Below, piece after piece: positions 1 to 5,490 of a stretch of 11,951 nt of DNA. The notes beneath the pieces were generated by a model. That model saw only the letters and a program-made list of their open reading frames with translations. It searched no databases and was not told the DNA's origin. Each line of letters opens with the position of its first letter. The first letter of the stretch is position 1. Source of the stretch: Thermoleophilaceae bacterium (lineage in GTDB: Bacteria > Actinomycetota > Thermoleophilia > Solirubrobacterales > JACPNS01). The stretch lies in assembly GCA_016463365.1 (NCBI GenBank), contig JAEMRJ010000019.1:1-11951 (forward strand). The letters are read 5' to 3'. The position numbers and the translations under genes are program-made.

Positions 1-794
1 ACATGGGCCAGACCTGCGCCGGCATCGAGCGCGTCTACGTGATGCACGACATCGCACCGAAGTTCATCGACGGTGTGGTCGCGCGCGCGAAGTCGATGAA
101 GATCGGCAACCCGATGGACTGGTCAACGGAGATCACCGCGATGACCGACCCGAACCAGTTCAAGATCGTCAACGAGCTTGTTGACGACGCAGTCGCGCAC
201 GGCGCCACGCTGCTTTGCGGTGGACCGATCGCCAAGGAAGACCTCCCCGCGGGCCTCGACGGAAACTTCTACGCTCCGGCCGTTCTGACCGGCGTGAACC
301 ACGGCATGCGGATCATGAAGGAAGAGATCTTCGGACCGGTCATTCCGATCATCACCGTCGACTCCGAGGACGAAGCCGTGAAGATGGCCAACGACTCCGA
401 GTTCGGCCTGGGCTCATCGGTATGGACTGCTGACCTTGACCGCGGCAACGCGATCGCCGAGCGCCTCGAGGCAGGCAACGTGTGGCTCAACGACCACATG
501 TACAGCGCGGGTATGTGCCAGTGCTCATGGGGCGGCGTGAAGGACTCCGGCATCGGCCGCTCGCACTCGAAGTTCGGGTTCTACGAGTCGGTTGAGCCGA
601 AGGTGATCGCGGCGACGAACGCACGTGAGGCTTCGATGTGGGTCTACCCGTACGGGCAGACTGTCGGGCCGGCCATTCGCTCGACGATCGACCTGTTGTA
701 CGCGAAGGGCAAGGGTCGCCTCGGGTCGCTGAAAGAGGGCGGGCCTGCGCTTGGCAAGATGACTGGGCGGATTGCGAAGAATTTGACGAAGTAG
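1..794 (+). CDS. Aldehyde dehydrogenase family protein, C-terminal part (5' end outside window)
   Basis: NAD(P)-dependent aldehyde dehydrogenase, oxidising an aldehyde to the acid; the substrate cannot be told from this part. The frame is open through the left edge, so the ATG at 3 is internal. The catalytic cysteine lies at 15-17 in the context GQTCAGIERVYV, the family's active-site signature. Further on are EEIFGPVIPI (about residue 107 of the visible part), whose Glu and Phe contact the cofactor in this family, and GGVKDSGIGRSHSKFGFYE near the C-terminus. The missing N-terminal half would hold most of the Rossmann fold and the general-base Glu. The last 60 residues or so form a basic tail ending in RIAKNLTK, longer than in many family members. 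It may be co-transcribed with the small membrane ORF that starts 4 nt after its stop. Family assignment is firm. Confidence 0.95.
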   Translation, partial: MGQTCAGIERVYVMHDIAPKFIDGVVARAKSMKIGNPMDWSTEITAMTDPNQFKIVNELVDDAVAHGATLLCGGPIAKEDLPAGLDGNFYAPAVLTGVNHGMRIMKEEIFGPVIPIITVDSEDEAVKMANDSEFGLGSSVWTADLDRGNAIAERLEAGNVWLNDHMYSAGMCQCSWGGVKDSGIGRSHSKFGFYESVEPKVIAATNAREASMWVYPYGQTVGPAIRSTIDLLYAKGKGRLGSLKEGGPALGKMTGRIAKNLTK

Positions 795-798
795 TCGC

Positions 799-1164
799 AT
801 GCTGCTCGTTTCCACCGCAGTTGCCGCGTTCGGGGTGTTGATCTACGTCGCGATCATCCGTGAGGTCGGTCGCAAGCGCGGCCGTGAGCTGCCATGGGGC
901 ATCCCGTTCAAAGCGGAGCTCCCGCAGTTCGTTGACCCTCGGAGAAATGCCACCGCTGACTGGCTCTACATCCTCCCGATCCTCGGCCTCCTGCTGATGG
1001 GCGGCGTGGTCGGCTACGCGATCGGCACCAGGGATGAGGGCTGGACCGGAGTCGAGAGCCTGTTGTCAGGCATCGGATACGTATTGGTTTCGTCGCGTTC
1101 GCTCTACGTGTTAACTGTCTGGGCCTACGCGGATATCGAGTCGCTCCCAGCGACTCAAAATTGA
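799..1164 (+). CDS. Hypothetical small membrane protein
   Basis: I do not recognise this 121-residue protein. It has an N-terminal hydrophobic segment (about residues 2-20), a basic loop with RKRGRELPWG, a second strong membrane segment (about 55-77, WLYILPILGLLLMGG) and a weaker third one (about 90-113). The N-terminus is probably uncleaved. Codons are rich in C/G at the third position, as in neighbouring genes, which favours real coding. The ATG lies 4 nt after the aldehyde dehydrogenase stop with no clear Shine-Dalgarno, so translation may depend on coupling. Its stop overlaps the TTG start of a further small membrane ORF. A role linked to the aldehyde dehydrogenase is only positional inference. 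Confidence 0.6.
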   Translation: MLLVSTAVAAFGVLIYVAIIREVGRKRGRELPWGIPFKAELPQFVDPRRNATADWLYILPILGLLLMGGVVGYAIGTRDEGWTGVESLLSGIGYVLVSSRSLYVLTVWAYADIESLPATQN

Positions 1165-1277
1165 CGGCGCTGCTTGGACTGCCTGATGCGCTGCTGATCG
1201 GCGGCGCGATCACATTGCTTGTCTCTGTGGCACTCCTGGCCCTGCTGATCGCCTGGGGGCGCTCACTCGACCGCTGA
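1161..1277 (+). CDS. Possible 38-residue single-pass membrane peptide
   Basis: A TTG start at 1161 overlaps the TGA of the preceding membrane ORF (TTGA, 4-nt overlap) and opens a 38-codon frame ending at TGA 1275-1277. The product begins [15 protein letters not shown], carries one hydrophobic stretch of about 20 residues ([16 protein letters not shown]) and ends in the basic/polar tail GRSLDR. Hydrophobic core plus charged C-terminus, together with the typical stop/start overlap, suggest a translationally coupled small membrane protein. Against it: the TTG start, short length and no recognised family. It could instead be the displaced last transmembrane segment of the upstream protein after a frameshift. 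Confidence 0.4.
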   Translation: MTALLGLPDALLIGGAITLLVSVALLALLIAWGRSLDR

Positions 1278-1292
1278 CAGGCGGTTTCGTCC

Positions 1293-1298
1293 TAGACT
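1293..1298 (+). promoter_or_regulatory. -10-like hexamer TAGACT before the siroheme gene
   Basis: TAGACT fits TANNNT and ends 8 nt before the ATG at 1307, the spacing expected if transcription starts at or next to the start codon (leaderless mRNA). No Shine-Dalgarno is visible in between. A CTGACA at 1274-1279 is too close (13 nt) to be a normal -35. Confidence 0.35.
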
Positions 1299-1306
1299 TG
1301 CCAGCC

Positions 1307-2065
1307 ATGACCCCAGCCGCCGCCTACGCCGGAAAAGAATGCGTCTGTGCCCTCAAGAAGGGCATCTGCGATCAGGAGTGTGTCAAGGACATGCTCGCGA
1401 CGCCGTTCTACATCGCCTGCCTGAAACTCTCTGGTCGTAAGTCCGTGGTTGTCGGCGCCGGCATGATCGGCCTGGAGAAGATCGAGGGGCTGCTCGCCTG
1501 CGACGGCGACATCACCGTGATCGCCCCAGAGGCCGAGCCCGCCGTCCAGGCACTCGCCGACGAGGGCACGATCAAGCTTGAGCTTCGCCCGTATGAATCG
1601 ACCGACGTCGAGGGCGCGTTCATGATCATCGCCGCCACAAACGACACCGACGTCAACGTGCAGGTCTTCAACGACGCTGAGGCCCGCGGCATGCTCGTCA
1701 ACGTCGTCGACGTCCCGCCGCTCTGCAACTTCATCCTTCCGGCGATCACTCGTAGCGGCCCGATCGCGATCGCGATCAGCACCGCCGGCGCGTCGCCCGC
1801 GCTGGCCAAGCGCATGAAGCGCGAGATCGGCGAGGCCTTCGGCGACGCCTACGCAGACCTCGCAGTGATCCTCAACGACGCGCGCGGGTGGGCCAAGGGA
1901 ACGCTTCCCACCTACAACCAGCGCAAAGAATTTTTCGAGGCGATCGTCAACGGCGATCCCGATCCGATCGTGTTGCTGCGCGAGGGTCGCGCCGACGAAC
2001 TTCATGCTCTGATTGAGAACCTGCAGCGCATGACCGAAGCACGACTGGCTGCGCAACCCGCCTGA
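1307..2065 (+). CDS. Precorrin-2 dehydrogenase / sirohydrochlorin ferrochelatase-like siroheme synthase
   Basis: Member of the CysG N-domain/Met8p family: NAD-dependent oxidation of precorrin-2 to sirohydrochlorin, usually with Fe2+ insertion to give siroheme. The 252-residue product has the Rossmann start [20 protein letters not shown] (Gly50-x-Gly52-x-x-Gly55), then VIAPEAEP. It also has [20 protein letters not shown], whose Asp135 matches the proposed catalytic Asp of the family, and [19 protein letters not shown]. The C-terminal helical region follows. Its substrate is made by the CobA domain encoded at 8722-10218. I chose ATG 1307; an in-frame TTG at 1298 would add only MPA. Unusual is a roughly 30-residue N-terminal extension with Cys12, 14, 21 and 25 (C-x-C-x6-C-x3-C), plus Cys38, suggesting a metal or Fe-S site. 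No SUMT domain is fused here. The ccmA start lies 29 nt after the stop. Confidence 0.88.
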   Translation: MTPAAAYAGKECVCALKKGICDQECVKDMLATPFYIACLKLSGRKSVVVGAGMIGLEKIEGLLACDGDITVIAPEAEPAVQALADEGTIKLELRPYESTDVEGAFMIIAATNDTDVNVQVFNDAEARGMLVNVVDVPPLCNFILPAITRSGPIAIAISTAGASPALAKRMKREIGEAFGDAYADLAVILNDARGWAKGTLPTYNQRKEFFEAIVNGDPDPIVLLREGRADELHALIENLQRMTEARLAAQPA

Positions 2066-2081
2066 GTCCCGCCCGGCCCGT

Positions 2082-2087
2082 CACAAT
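2082..2087 (+). promoter_or_regulatory. -10-like hexamer CACAAT before ccmA
   Basis: CACAAT matches TATAAT at four of six positions and ends 7 nt before the GTG start of ccmA, with no Shine-Dalgarno between. This is consistent with a leaderless start but weak on its own. Confidence 0.25.
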
Positions 2088-2094
2088 CTCCTCT

Positions 2095-2781
2095 GTGCCC
2101 GGCCCCCTCGCAGTCTCAGTAAGCAGTCTCACGCGCTATTACGGCGATCGCGCGGCGCTTGAAGACGTCTCCTTCGACATCCCGCTCGGCAGGACGCTGA
2201 GCGTGTTCGGAGCCAACGGCGCGGGCAAGACAACGCTTTTGCGAATCCTCGCGACCTTGCTGCGTCCACATTCGGGAACGCTCGAAGTACTCGGCGAAGA
2301 GCTGCCCAAGGACGCCTGGGCGGTGCGCGGGCGAGTCGGCCTGATCGGCCACGATCCGCTCGTCTACCGCGATCTCTCTGCGCGCGAGAACCTGGAGTTC
2401 GTCGCCAAGCTGCACAAGCTCGACACGGGCGGCGTCCAGGACATGCTTGAACGCGTCGAGCTCTCCGATCGCGCTGACGAGCCGGTCCGCCACTTCAGCA
2501 AGGGAATGATGCAGCGGCTCTCGACCGCGCGCGCGCTGCTGCCCCAGCCGGAGCTGCTGCTGCTGGATGAACCGCGCGCCAACCTCGACCCTGGCGCCGC
2601 CATGCTGCTTGAACCGTTCATCGGTCGCGCCGGCCACCGCACCCGCGTGATCGTCACGCACGACATCGAATACGGCCTTGAGCAGGCGGACGTCGCACTT
2701 GGCCTGAAGAACGGGCGCACTGAGTGGCTCCAGCCCGCTGATCGCGTGTCGGGCGAAGAGGCACGGAGGCTCTACAAATGA
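2095..2781 (+). CDS. ccmA: Cytochrome c maturation ABC transporter ATPase CcmA
   Basis: ATP-binding subunit of the CcmABCD complex, which uses ATP to release heme-loaded CcmE from CcmC during system I cytochrome c biogenesis; it acts on the cytoplasmic face. The 228-residue product shows Walker A (GANGAGKTT, residues 39-47) and a Q-loop region with GHDPLVYRDLSARENLEF, very typical of CcmA. It also shows the diverged ABC signature FSKGMMQR (134-141; family usually YSAGMKQR-like), Walker B (LLLLDEP, 154-160) and the H-loop His189. The start is GTG 2095; no upstream Shine-Dalgarno is evident. The stop overlaps the ccmB ATG (ATGA), indicating one operon with translational coupling. A generic ABC ATPase is unlikely given the CcmB partner. 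Confidence 0.93.
   Translation: MPGPLAVSVSSLTRYYGDRAALEDVSFDIPLGRTLSVFGANGAGKTTLLRILATLLRPHSGTLEVLGEELPKDAWAVRGRVGLIGHDPLVYRDLSARENLEFVAKLHKLDTGGVQDMLERVELSDRADEPVRHFSKGMMQRLSTARALLPQPELLLLDEPRANLDPGAAMLLEPFIGRAGHRTRVIVTHDIEYGLEQADVALGLKNGRTEWLQPADRVSGEEARRLYK
2765..2769 (+). promoter_or_regulatory. Ribosome binding site of ccmB
   Basis: GGAGG ends 8 nt before the ATG at 2778. It is one of the few strong Shine-Dalgarno sequences in the window and lies inside the end of ccmA, as expected for an internal operon gene that cannot be leaderless. Confidence 0.7.
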
Positions 2782-3482
2782 GGCAGAACCGTCGCCCCGC
2801 GCCCTCCACTTTCAGCGCCGCGCTGACGATCCTGCGCAAGGATCTGAAGCTCGAGCTGCGCACCCTCGAGACGATCACGGTCACGCTCATCTTCACGACC
2901 GCAACCTTCATCGTCTTCCACTTCGCGCTCAACCGCGACGAGCTCTTCGGCGACCTTGCGGCCGGAGTCTTCTGGGTGACGATCCTCTTCGCCTCGTCGC
3001 TGACGATCAACCGGTTGCTCTCAAACGAGCGCGCCCAGGGCGGCTACGAAGGACTGCTGCTGGCGCCGATCGACCGCAACGCGATCCTCTACGCGAAGAT
3101 CGCCTACCTCTTCATCGCTTTGACGATGCTGGAGATCTTCGCGATCCTGATCTATGCGCTGATGCTGCTGGGGCCGAACTTCGATTCGGCGATGCTGGCG
3201 CTGGTTCCGATCTGCCTGCTGGTGAACCTCGGCCTCGCGACGATCGGCACGCTGATCAGCGCACTGGCAACCTCGACTTCTGCGCGCGAGCTGCTGGTGC
3301 CGCTGATGACGCTGCCGCTGTTCATCCCACTGCTGATCGGGGCGTCCCAGGCAACGGCGCCGCTGTTTGAGAAGGTGCCCGAGGTCGTGGATCTTGGTCA
3401 GTGGCTCGGGCTGATGGGGCTGTTCGACGGGGTGTTCCTGCTGCTGTCGATCGCGGTGTTTGAGTACATCCTCGGGGACTAG
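2778..3482 (+). CDS. ccmB: Heme exporter permease CcmB
   Basis: Membrane subunit of the CcmABCD complex in cytochrome c maturation. The 234-residue length matches the family's usual 220-230. The sequence opens with FSAALTILRKDLKLELRTLETI, typical of CcmB, followed by about six hydrophobic segments. The conserved cytoplasmic loop reads LLSNERAQGGYEGLLLAPID, close to the CcmB consensus 'E...G.l.gLLlaP.d', and it is followed by KIAYLFIALTMLEIFAILIY. The ATG overlaps the ccmA stop by 4 nt and is preceded by GGAGG. The TAG stop (3480-3482) directly touches the stop of the minus-strand gene that follows, so there is no room for a terminator between them. ccmC and ccmD resume only at 4744, after three small genes and a repeat cluster. 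Confidence 0.92.
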   Translation: MRQNRRPAPSTFSAALTILRKDLKLELRTLETITVTLIFTTATFIVFHFALNRDELFGDLAAGVFWVTILFASSLTINRLLSNERAQGGYEGLLLAPIDRNAILYAKIAYLFIALTMLEIFAILIYALMLLGPNFDSAMLALVPICLLVNLGLATIGTLISALATSTSARELLVPLMTLPLFIPLLIGASQATAPLFEKVPEVVDLGQWLGLMGLFDGVFLLLSIAVFEYILGD

Positions 3483-3803
3483 CTATTCCTCAGCTGGCTG
3501 AGTGACCACGAAAGTCGCGATGAGGTCTGGATCCATCACGACTTCGCCAGTCACCGTCAGCTGGTATTCCCCGGGCTTGGCCGGCTCCAAGTGTTCAAAC
3601 GCCGGCGGGATCCACTCGATGCTTCCGTCTGTGGCGCGAAGATCAATTCCCGATTCGGGGTCAGCCGAGATGACAGAGCCAAAGAACTGCTCACGGCCGA
3701 GCAACTCGCCTCCGGCAGATTGCACCGTGATTCCGACCAGGACGGTCTTGCCGATCAGGTGACTGGGATTCTCGGCGTAATTCGGTTCTGGTTCCATCGT
3801 CAT
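3483..3803 (-). CDS. Conserved-type 106-residue hypothetical protein
   Basis: A compact soluble protein beginning MTMEPEPNYAENPSHLIGK. Visible elements are IGKTVLVGITVQSAGGELL, a repeated beta-strand pattern with GSVISADPESGIDL, a SIEWIPPAFEHLEPAKPGEY stretch and a final GEVVMDPDLIATFVV. From memory, similarly organised small uncharacterised proteins ('IGKTVLVGIT... lPPgeY.L.sTGEvV.nPDl...W') occur widely in bacteria, so a conserved all-beta fold is plausible; function unknown. I took the first ATG after the frame loses sensible composition; a second ATG lies two codons in. The open frame continues upstream to 4505, but that part is low-complexity antisense of other genes. There is no signal peptide or membrane segment. 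Convergent with ccmB, stop codon to stop codon. Confidence 0.8.
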   Translation of the reverse strand: MTMEPEPNYAENPSHLIGKTVLVGITVQSAGGELLGREQFFGSVISADPESGIDLRATDGSIEWIPPAFEHLEPAKPGEYQLTVTGEVVMDPDLIATFVVTQPAEE

Positions 3804-3850
3804 GTCAGACCAATCGACTGTGGCACCAGAGTGCGTGAGCTGTTGCCATC

Positions 3851-4105
3851 TCAGTCCCCGCGCTTGGCCTTCTCGTACGCCGCCTTGTAGGACGTGCGGT
3901 AGCCCTTCTTGTAGCCCGCGGCGTAGCCCTGCTTCTTGCCGACCTTCTTGCCGGCGGCAGTGCCTGCGCTGGCTCCGGCTGCTCGGGCTGCTTCCAGGTT
4001 GGCGCCTCCTGCATGGCCGATGAACCAGCCGGCGATCAGCAGGAGCAGCGCTGCTCCTGCTGTGGCCAGCGCGTACTTGCGTTCTCTTGGCGGGGTCAGC
4101 TCCAT
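3851..4105 (-). CDS. Single-pass membrane protein with a Gly-every-fourth-residue basic tail
   Basis: 84-residue protein, not recognised. The N-terminus MELTPPRERKYA is charged and is followed by one membrane helix (about residues 12-31, ending GWFIGHAGG). From residue 44 the tail has glycines exactly every four residues (44, 48, 52, 56, 60, 64, 68), then small residues continue the register (Ser72, Ala76, Ala80). Between them are mainly Lys, Tyr and Ala, as in KKVGKKQGYAAGYKKGY. By charge, the tail might sit in the cytoplasm or bind the cell envelope; topology is unresolved. The ATG at 4105 is chosen because the longer open frame upstream is antisense to the divergent gene. A TACGAT lies 9 nt before it. 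The divergent gene at 4149 has the same architecture, so the two probably work together. Confidence 0.75.
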   Translation of the reverse strand: MELTPPRERKYALATAGAALLLLIAGWFIGHAGGANLEAARAAGASAGTAAGKKVGKKQGYAAGYKKGYRTSYKAAYEKAKRGD

Positions 4106-4114
4106 CGCCGCGCC

Positions 4115-4120
4115 ATCGTA
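4115..4120 (-). promoter_or_regulatory. -10-like hexamer TACGAT for the minus-strand membrane gene
   Basis: On the minus strand TACGAT (TANNNT) ends 9 nt before the ATG at 4105. The whole intergenic space to the divergent gene is 43 nt, which leaves little room for untranslated leaders and favours near-leaderless transcription in both directions. Confidence 0.35.
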
Positions 4121-4148
4121 CCTGCCGCGCCATGCGATCATTCGCGAC

Positions 4149-4478
4149 GTGAATCTTGTCAGGGGACTTATTGCCGCCGTCGCGGTGCTCGCGCTGGCAC
4201 TCGGAATTGCGCTCGGGCACAATTCGCGGCCGACCGCTGCCGACGCCCAGGAGGCCAAGGTGCAGGCCTATGCCGCGGCCTCCAAGCGCGCGCGGGTCGC
4301 TGCGCGCGGTGACGCCTTCAACGACGGACTCCGGGACGGGATGCTCAAGGGGCAACGTCGCGGCAAGGCCCGCGGCGAGGCGGCGGCGCTCGCTGCTGCC
4401 CAACCGACCGGTGCCACGGGTTCGAGTTCTGTCACCGGTGCCACGGGCTCCGGATCGACCGGCGTCACGAGTCAATAA
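4149..4478 (+). CDS. Single-pass membrane protein with G-xxx-G repeat and Ser/Thr/Gly tail
   Basis: 109-residue protein, not recognised, starting at GTG 4149. A membrane helix occupies about residues 4-23 (VRGLIAAVAVLALALGIALG). A mainly helical, Ala/Lys/Arg-rich stretch follows. Glycines then sit every four residues at 60, 64, 68, 72 and 76 (NDGLRDGMLKGQRRGKARG). The C-terminus is a low-complexity Thr/Gly/Ser tail containing two copies of VTGATGS-like 9-residue units, encoded by a 14-nt exact direct repeat at 4407-4420 and 4434-4447 (27-nt period). Upstream in-frame codons back to 3936 are antisense to the divergent gene and are excluded. The shared architecture with the gene at 3851-4105 suggests a divergent functional pair; helix packing through glycine faces is inference. 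Confidence 0.72.
   Translation: MNLVRGLIAAVAVLALALGIALGHNSRPTAADAQEAKVQAYAAASKRARVAARGDAFNDGLRDGMLKGQRRGKARGEAAALAAAQPTGATGSSSVTGATGSGSTGVTSQ
4407..4447 (+). repeat. In-gene tandem repeat, 27-nt period
   Basis: ACCGGTGCCACGGG occurs exactly at 4407-4420 and again at 4434-4447, inside the 3' end of the membrane protein gene. It encodes duplicated TGATGS-like peptide units; such short coding repeats can change copy number by slippage. Confidence 0.8.
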
Positions 4479-4495
4479 CCCGCTGAATCCCTGTC

Positions 4496-4520
4496 TGCTG
4501 CACACCTGTGGTGTGCAATG
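4496..4520. repeat. REP-like palindrome, copy 1
   Basis: Left arm TGCTGCACACC, 3-nt centre TGT, right arm GGTGTGCA followed by ATG. The inner 8-bp arms TGCACACC/GGTGTGCA are perfectly complementary. The centre TGT marks this copy as inverted relative to copies 3 and 4. Confidence 0.85.
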
Positions 4521-4537
4521 GGGAATCGCCTCGAGAA

Positions 4538-4555
4538 ACCGCTGGTTCTAGCGGT
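4538..4555. repeat. Small inverted repeat between palindromes 1 and 2
   Basis: ACCGCT and AGCGGT, perfectly complementary, separated by 6 nt. The overlapping pair AACC/GGTT (4537-4540, 4544-4547) offers an alternative fold. Confidence 0.5.
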
Positions 4556-4559
4556 GCGG

Positions 4560-4584
4560 TGCTGCGCACCAGGGGTGTGCAGCA
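4560..4584. repeat. REP-like palindrome, copy 2
   Basis: Left arm TGCTGCGCACC, centre AGG, right arm GGTGTGCAGCA. The arms pair over 11 bp with one G-U type position. It differs from the reverse complement of copy 4 at only two centre bases, so it is in the same orientation as copy 1. Confidence 0.88.
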
Positions 4585-4594
4585 GGAGTGTGTC

Positions 4595-4619
4595 GATTGC
4601 ACACCACAGGTGCGCAGCA
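4595..4619. repeat. REP-like palindrome, copy 3
   Basis: Left arm GATTGCACACC, centre ACA, right arm GGTGCGCAGCA. It is identical to copy 4 except for the first three bases, and opposite in orientation to copies 1 and 2. Only 10 nt separate it from copy 2, forming a convergent pair. Confidence 0.88.
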
Positions 4620-4659
4620 CCACTTTGCTCAACCAAGGGATCCTTCGCTGCCTAAATGC

Positions 4660-4684
4660 TGCTGCACACCACAGGTGCGCAGCA
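4660..4684. repeat. REP-like palindrome, copy 4
   Basis: Left arm TGCTGCACACC, centre ACA, right arm GGTGCGCAGCA; 11-bp stem with one wobble position. I use it as the reference copy. A shortened relative (AGGGGTG then CAGCTG, 2 nt deleted in the arm) follows at about 4692-4708. Confidence 0.88.
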
Positions 4685-4727
4685 GACCAAAGCGCAGGGG
4701 TGCAGCTGAACAACCGTGGCCGTTGGG

Positions 4728-4733
4728 TACGGT
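4728..4733 (+). promoter_or_regulatory. -10-like hexamer TACGGT before ccmC
   Basis: TACGGT (TANNNT) ends 10 nt before the GTG at 4744 chosen as the ccmC start. No Shine-Dalgarno is visible. It lies just downstream of the palindrome cluster, which could therefore affect this promoter. Confidence 0.28.
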
Positions 4734-4743
4734 TTCGGGCGCA

Positions 4744-5490
4744 GTGCCCCAGCCGCAGACAGATTCACGCTTTTTCTCCGCCCCCAGCAGACCGAGCCGC
4801 AGCAGTGCGGACCAGTTTGCCCGTGGGCTGAAGGGATTCACGATCGCCGCGGTCATCGGGGTGATCATCACCGGCGTGCTGATCTTCTGGTACGCGCCGA
4901 TCGACGCAGACCAGGGCATGCGTCAGAAGATCTTCTTCCTCCACGTGCCGCTGGCGATCGTCGCGCTCGGCGGATTCGTCGCCGGCGGGGTCATGGCGAT
5001 CCAGTACCTGCGCACGCGCGACAGCGCATGGGACCTGCGCTCGTACGTTGCGATCCACCTCTCGCTGATCCTCGGCGTGATTGTGCTGATCACGGGAATG
5101 CTCTGGGCCAAGACCTCCTGGGGCGTCTACTGGGAGTGGAAGGAACCGACGCTCGTTTCGTTCCTGATCGTGTTCCTGCTCTATGCGATCTACCAGCCGA
5201 TGCGTTTCGCGATCGAAGATCCCGAGCGCCAGGCGCAGACGGCCGCCGTCTACGCGATCGTCTGCGGCGCCTTTGTGCCGCTCAACTTCATTGCGGTGCG
5301 GCTCTCGCAGTCCTTGATCCACCCGCGCGTGCTCACGGCGACCGGCGACAACCTGCCGACCGAGATGCGCATCACCTTCTACGTCGCGCTGATCACATCA
5401 GTCCTGCTGTGGGTCGCCCTCTGGAAGTTCGAGCTCGTCGCCAAGAGCGTCTCAATGCAGGTCAAGAAACTGAATCGGAGTACTCCCTAG
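4744..5490 (+). CDS. ccmC: Heme handling protein CcmC (cytochrome c maturation)
   Basis: Inner-membrane protein that presents heme to CcmE in system I. From GTG 4744 the product is 248 residues, with six hydrophobic segments (roughly 33-53, 62-90, 104-124, 134-152, 165-187, 212-232). Two histidines match the heme-ligand positions of the family: His67 in KIFFLHVPLA and His193 in SQSLIHPRVL. The tryptophan-rich WWD region between them reads WGVYWEWKEPTLVSFL (126-141). The usual family form is W-G-x-x-W-x-W-D; here Lys133 stands where Asp is expected. The open frame extends upstream to 4588, but that part is translated palindromic repeat and is rejected as protein; TTG 4723 is an alternative start. 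The ccmD start immediately follows the stop. CcmC is preferred over CcsA/HemX relatives because of length, His context and neighbours. Confidence 0.87.
   Translation: MPQPQTDSRFFSAPSRPSRSSADQFARGLKGFTIAAVIGVIITGVLIFWYAPIDADQGMRQKIFFLHVPLAIVALGGFVAGGVMAIQYLRTRDSAWDLRSYVAIHLSLILGVIVLITGMLWAKTSWGVYWEWKEPTLVSFLIVFLLYAIYQPMRFAIEDPERQAQTAAVYAIVCGAFVPLNFIAVRLSQSLIHPRVLTATGDNLPTEMRITFYVALITSVLLWVALWKFELVAKSVSMQVKKLNRSTP

Noticed and set aside
1298..1306. TTG start at 1298 for the siroheme enzyme
   Set aside because: ATG lies three codons later; TTG would overlap the last base of the TAGACT element and adds nothing conserved.
4132..4152. Six-codon ATG frame whose TGA overlaps the GTG start at 4149
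   Set aside because: It is too short, lies inside a 43-nt divergent promoter region and has no ribosome binding site; probably chance.
3804..4505. Upstream 234 codons of the long minus-strand frame ending at 3483
   Set aside because: Composition changes to Arg/Gly-rich low complexity before Met at 3803 and it overlaps better genes on both strands, so the real protein is taken as 3483-3803.
4496..4708. CRISPR array
   Set aside because: Spacing is irregular (39, 10, 40 nt), the repeats alternate in orientation, and no cas genes are in the window.
4465..4713. 82-codon minus-strand frame over the palindrome cluster
   Set aside because: The peptide is just repeated translations of the palindrome (RTCGVQ-like units) with no coding signal.
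4588..4743. N-terminal 52-codon extension of ccmC
   Set aside because: It is translated palindromic repeat (Cys/His/Arg-rich), unlike any CcmC N-terminus; GTG 4744 gives a normal family length.
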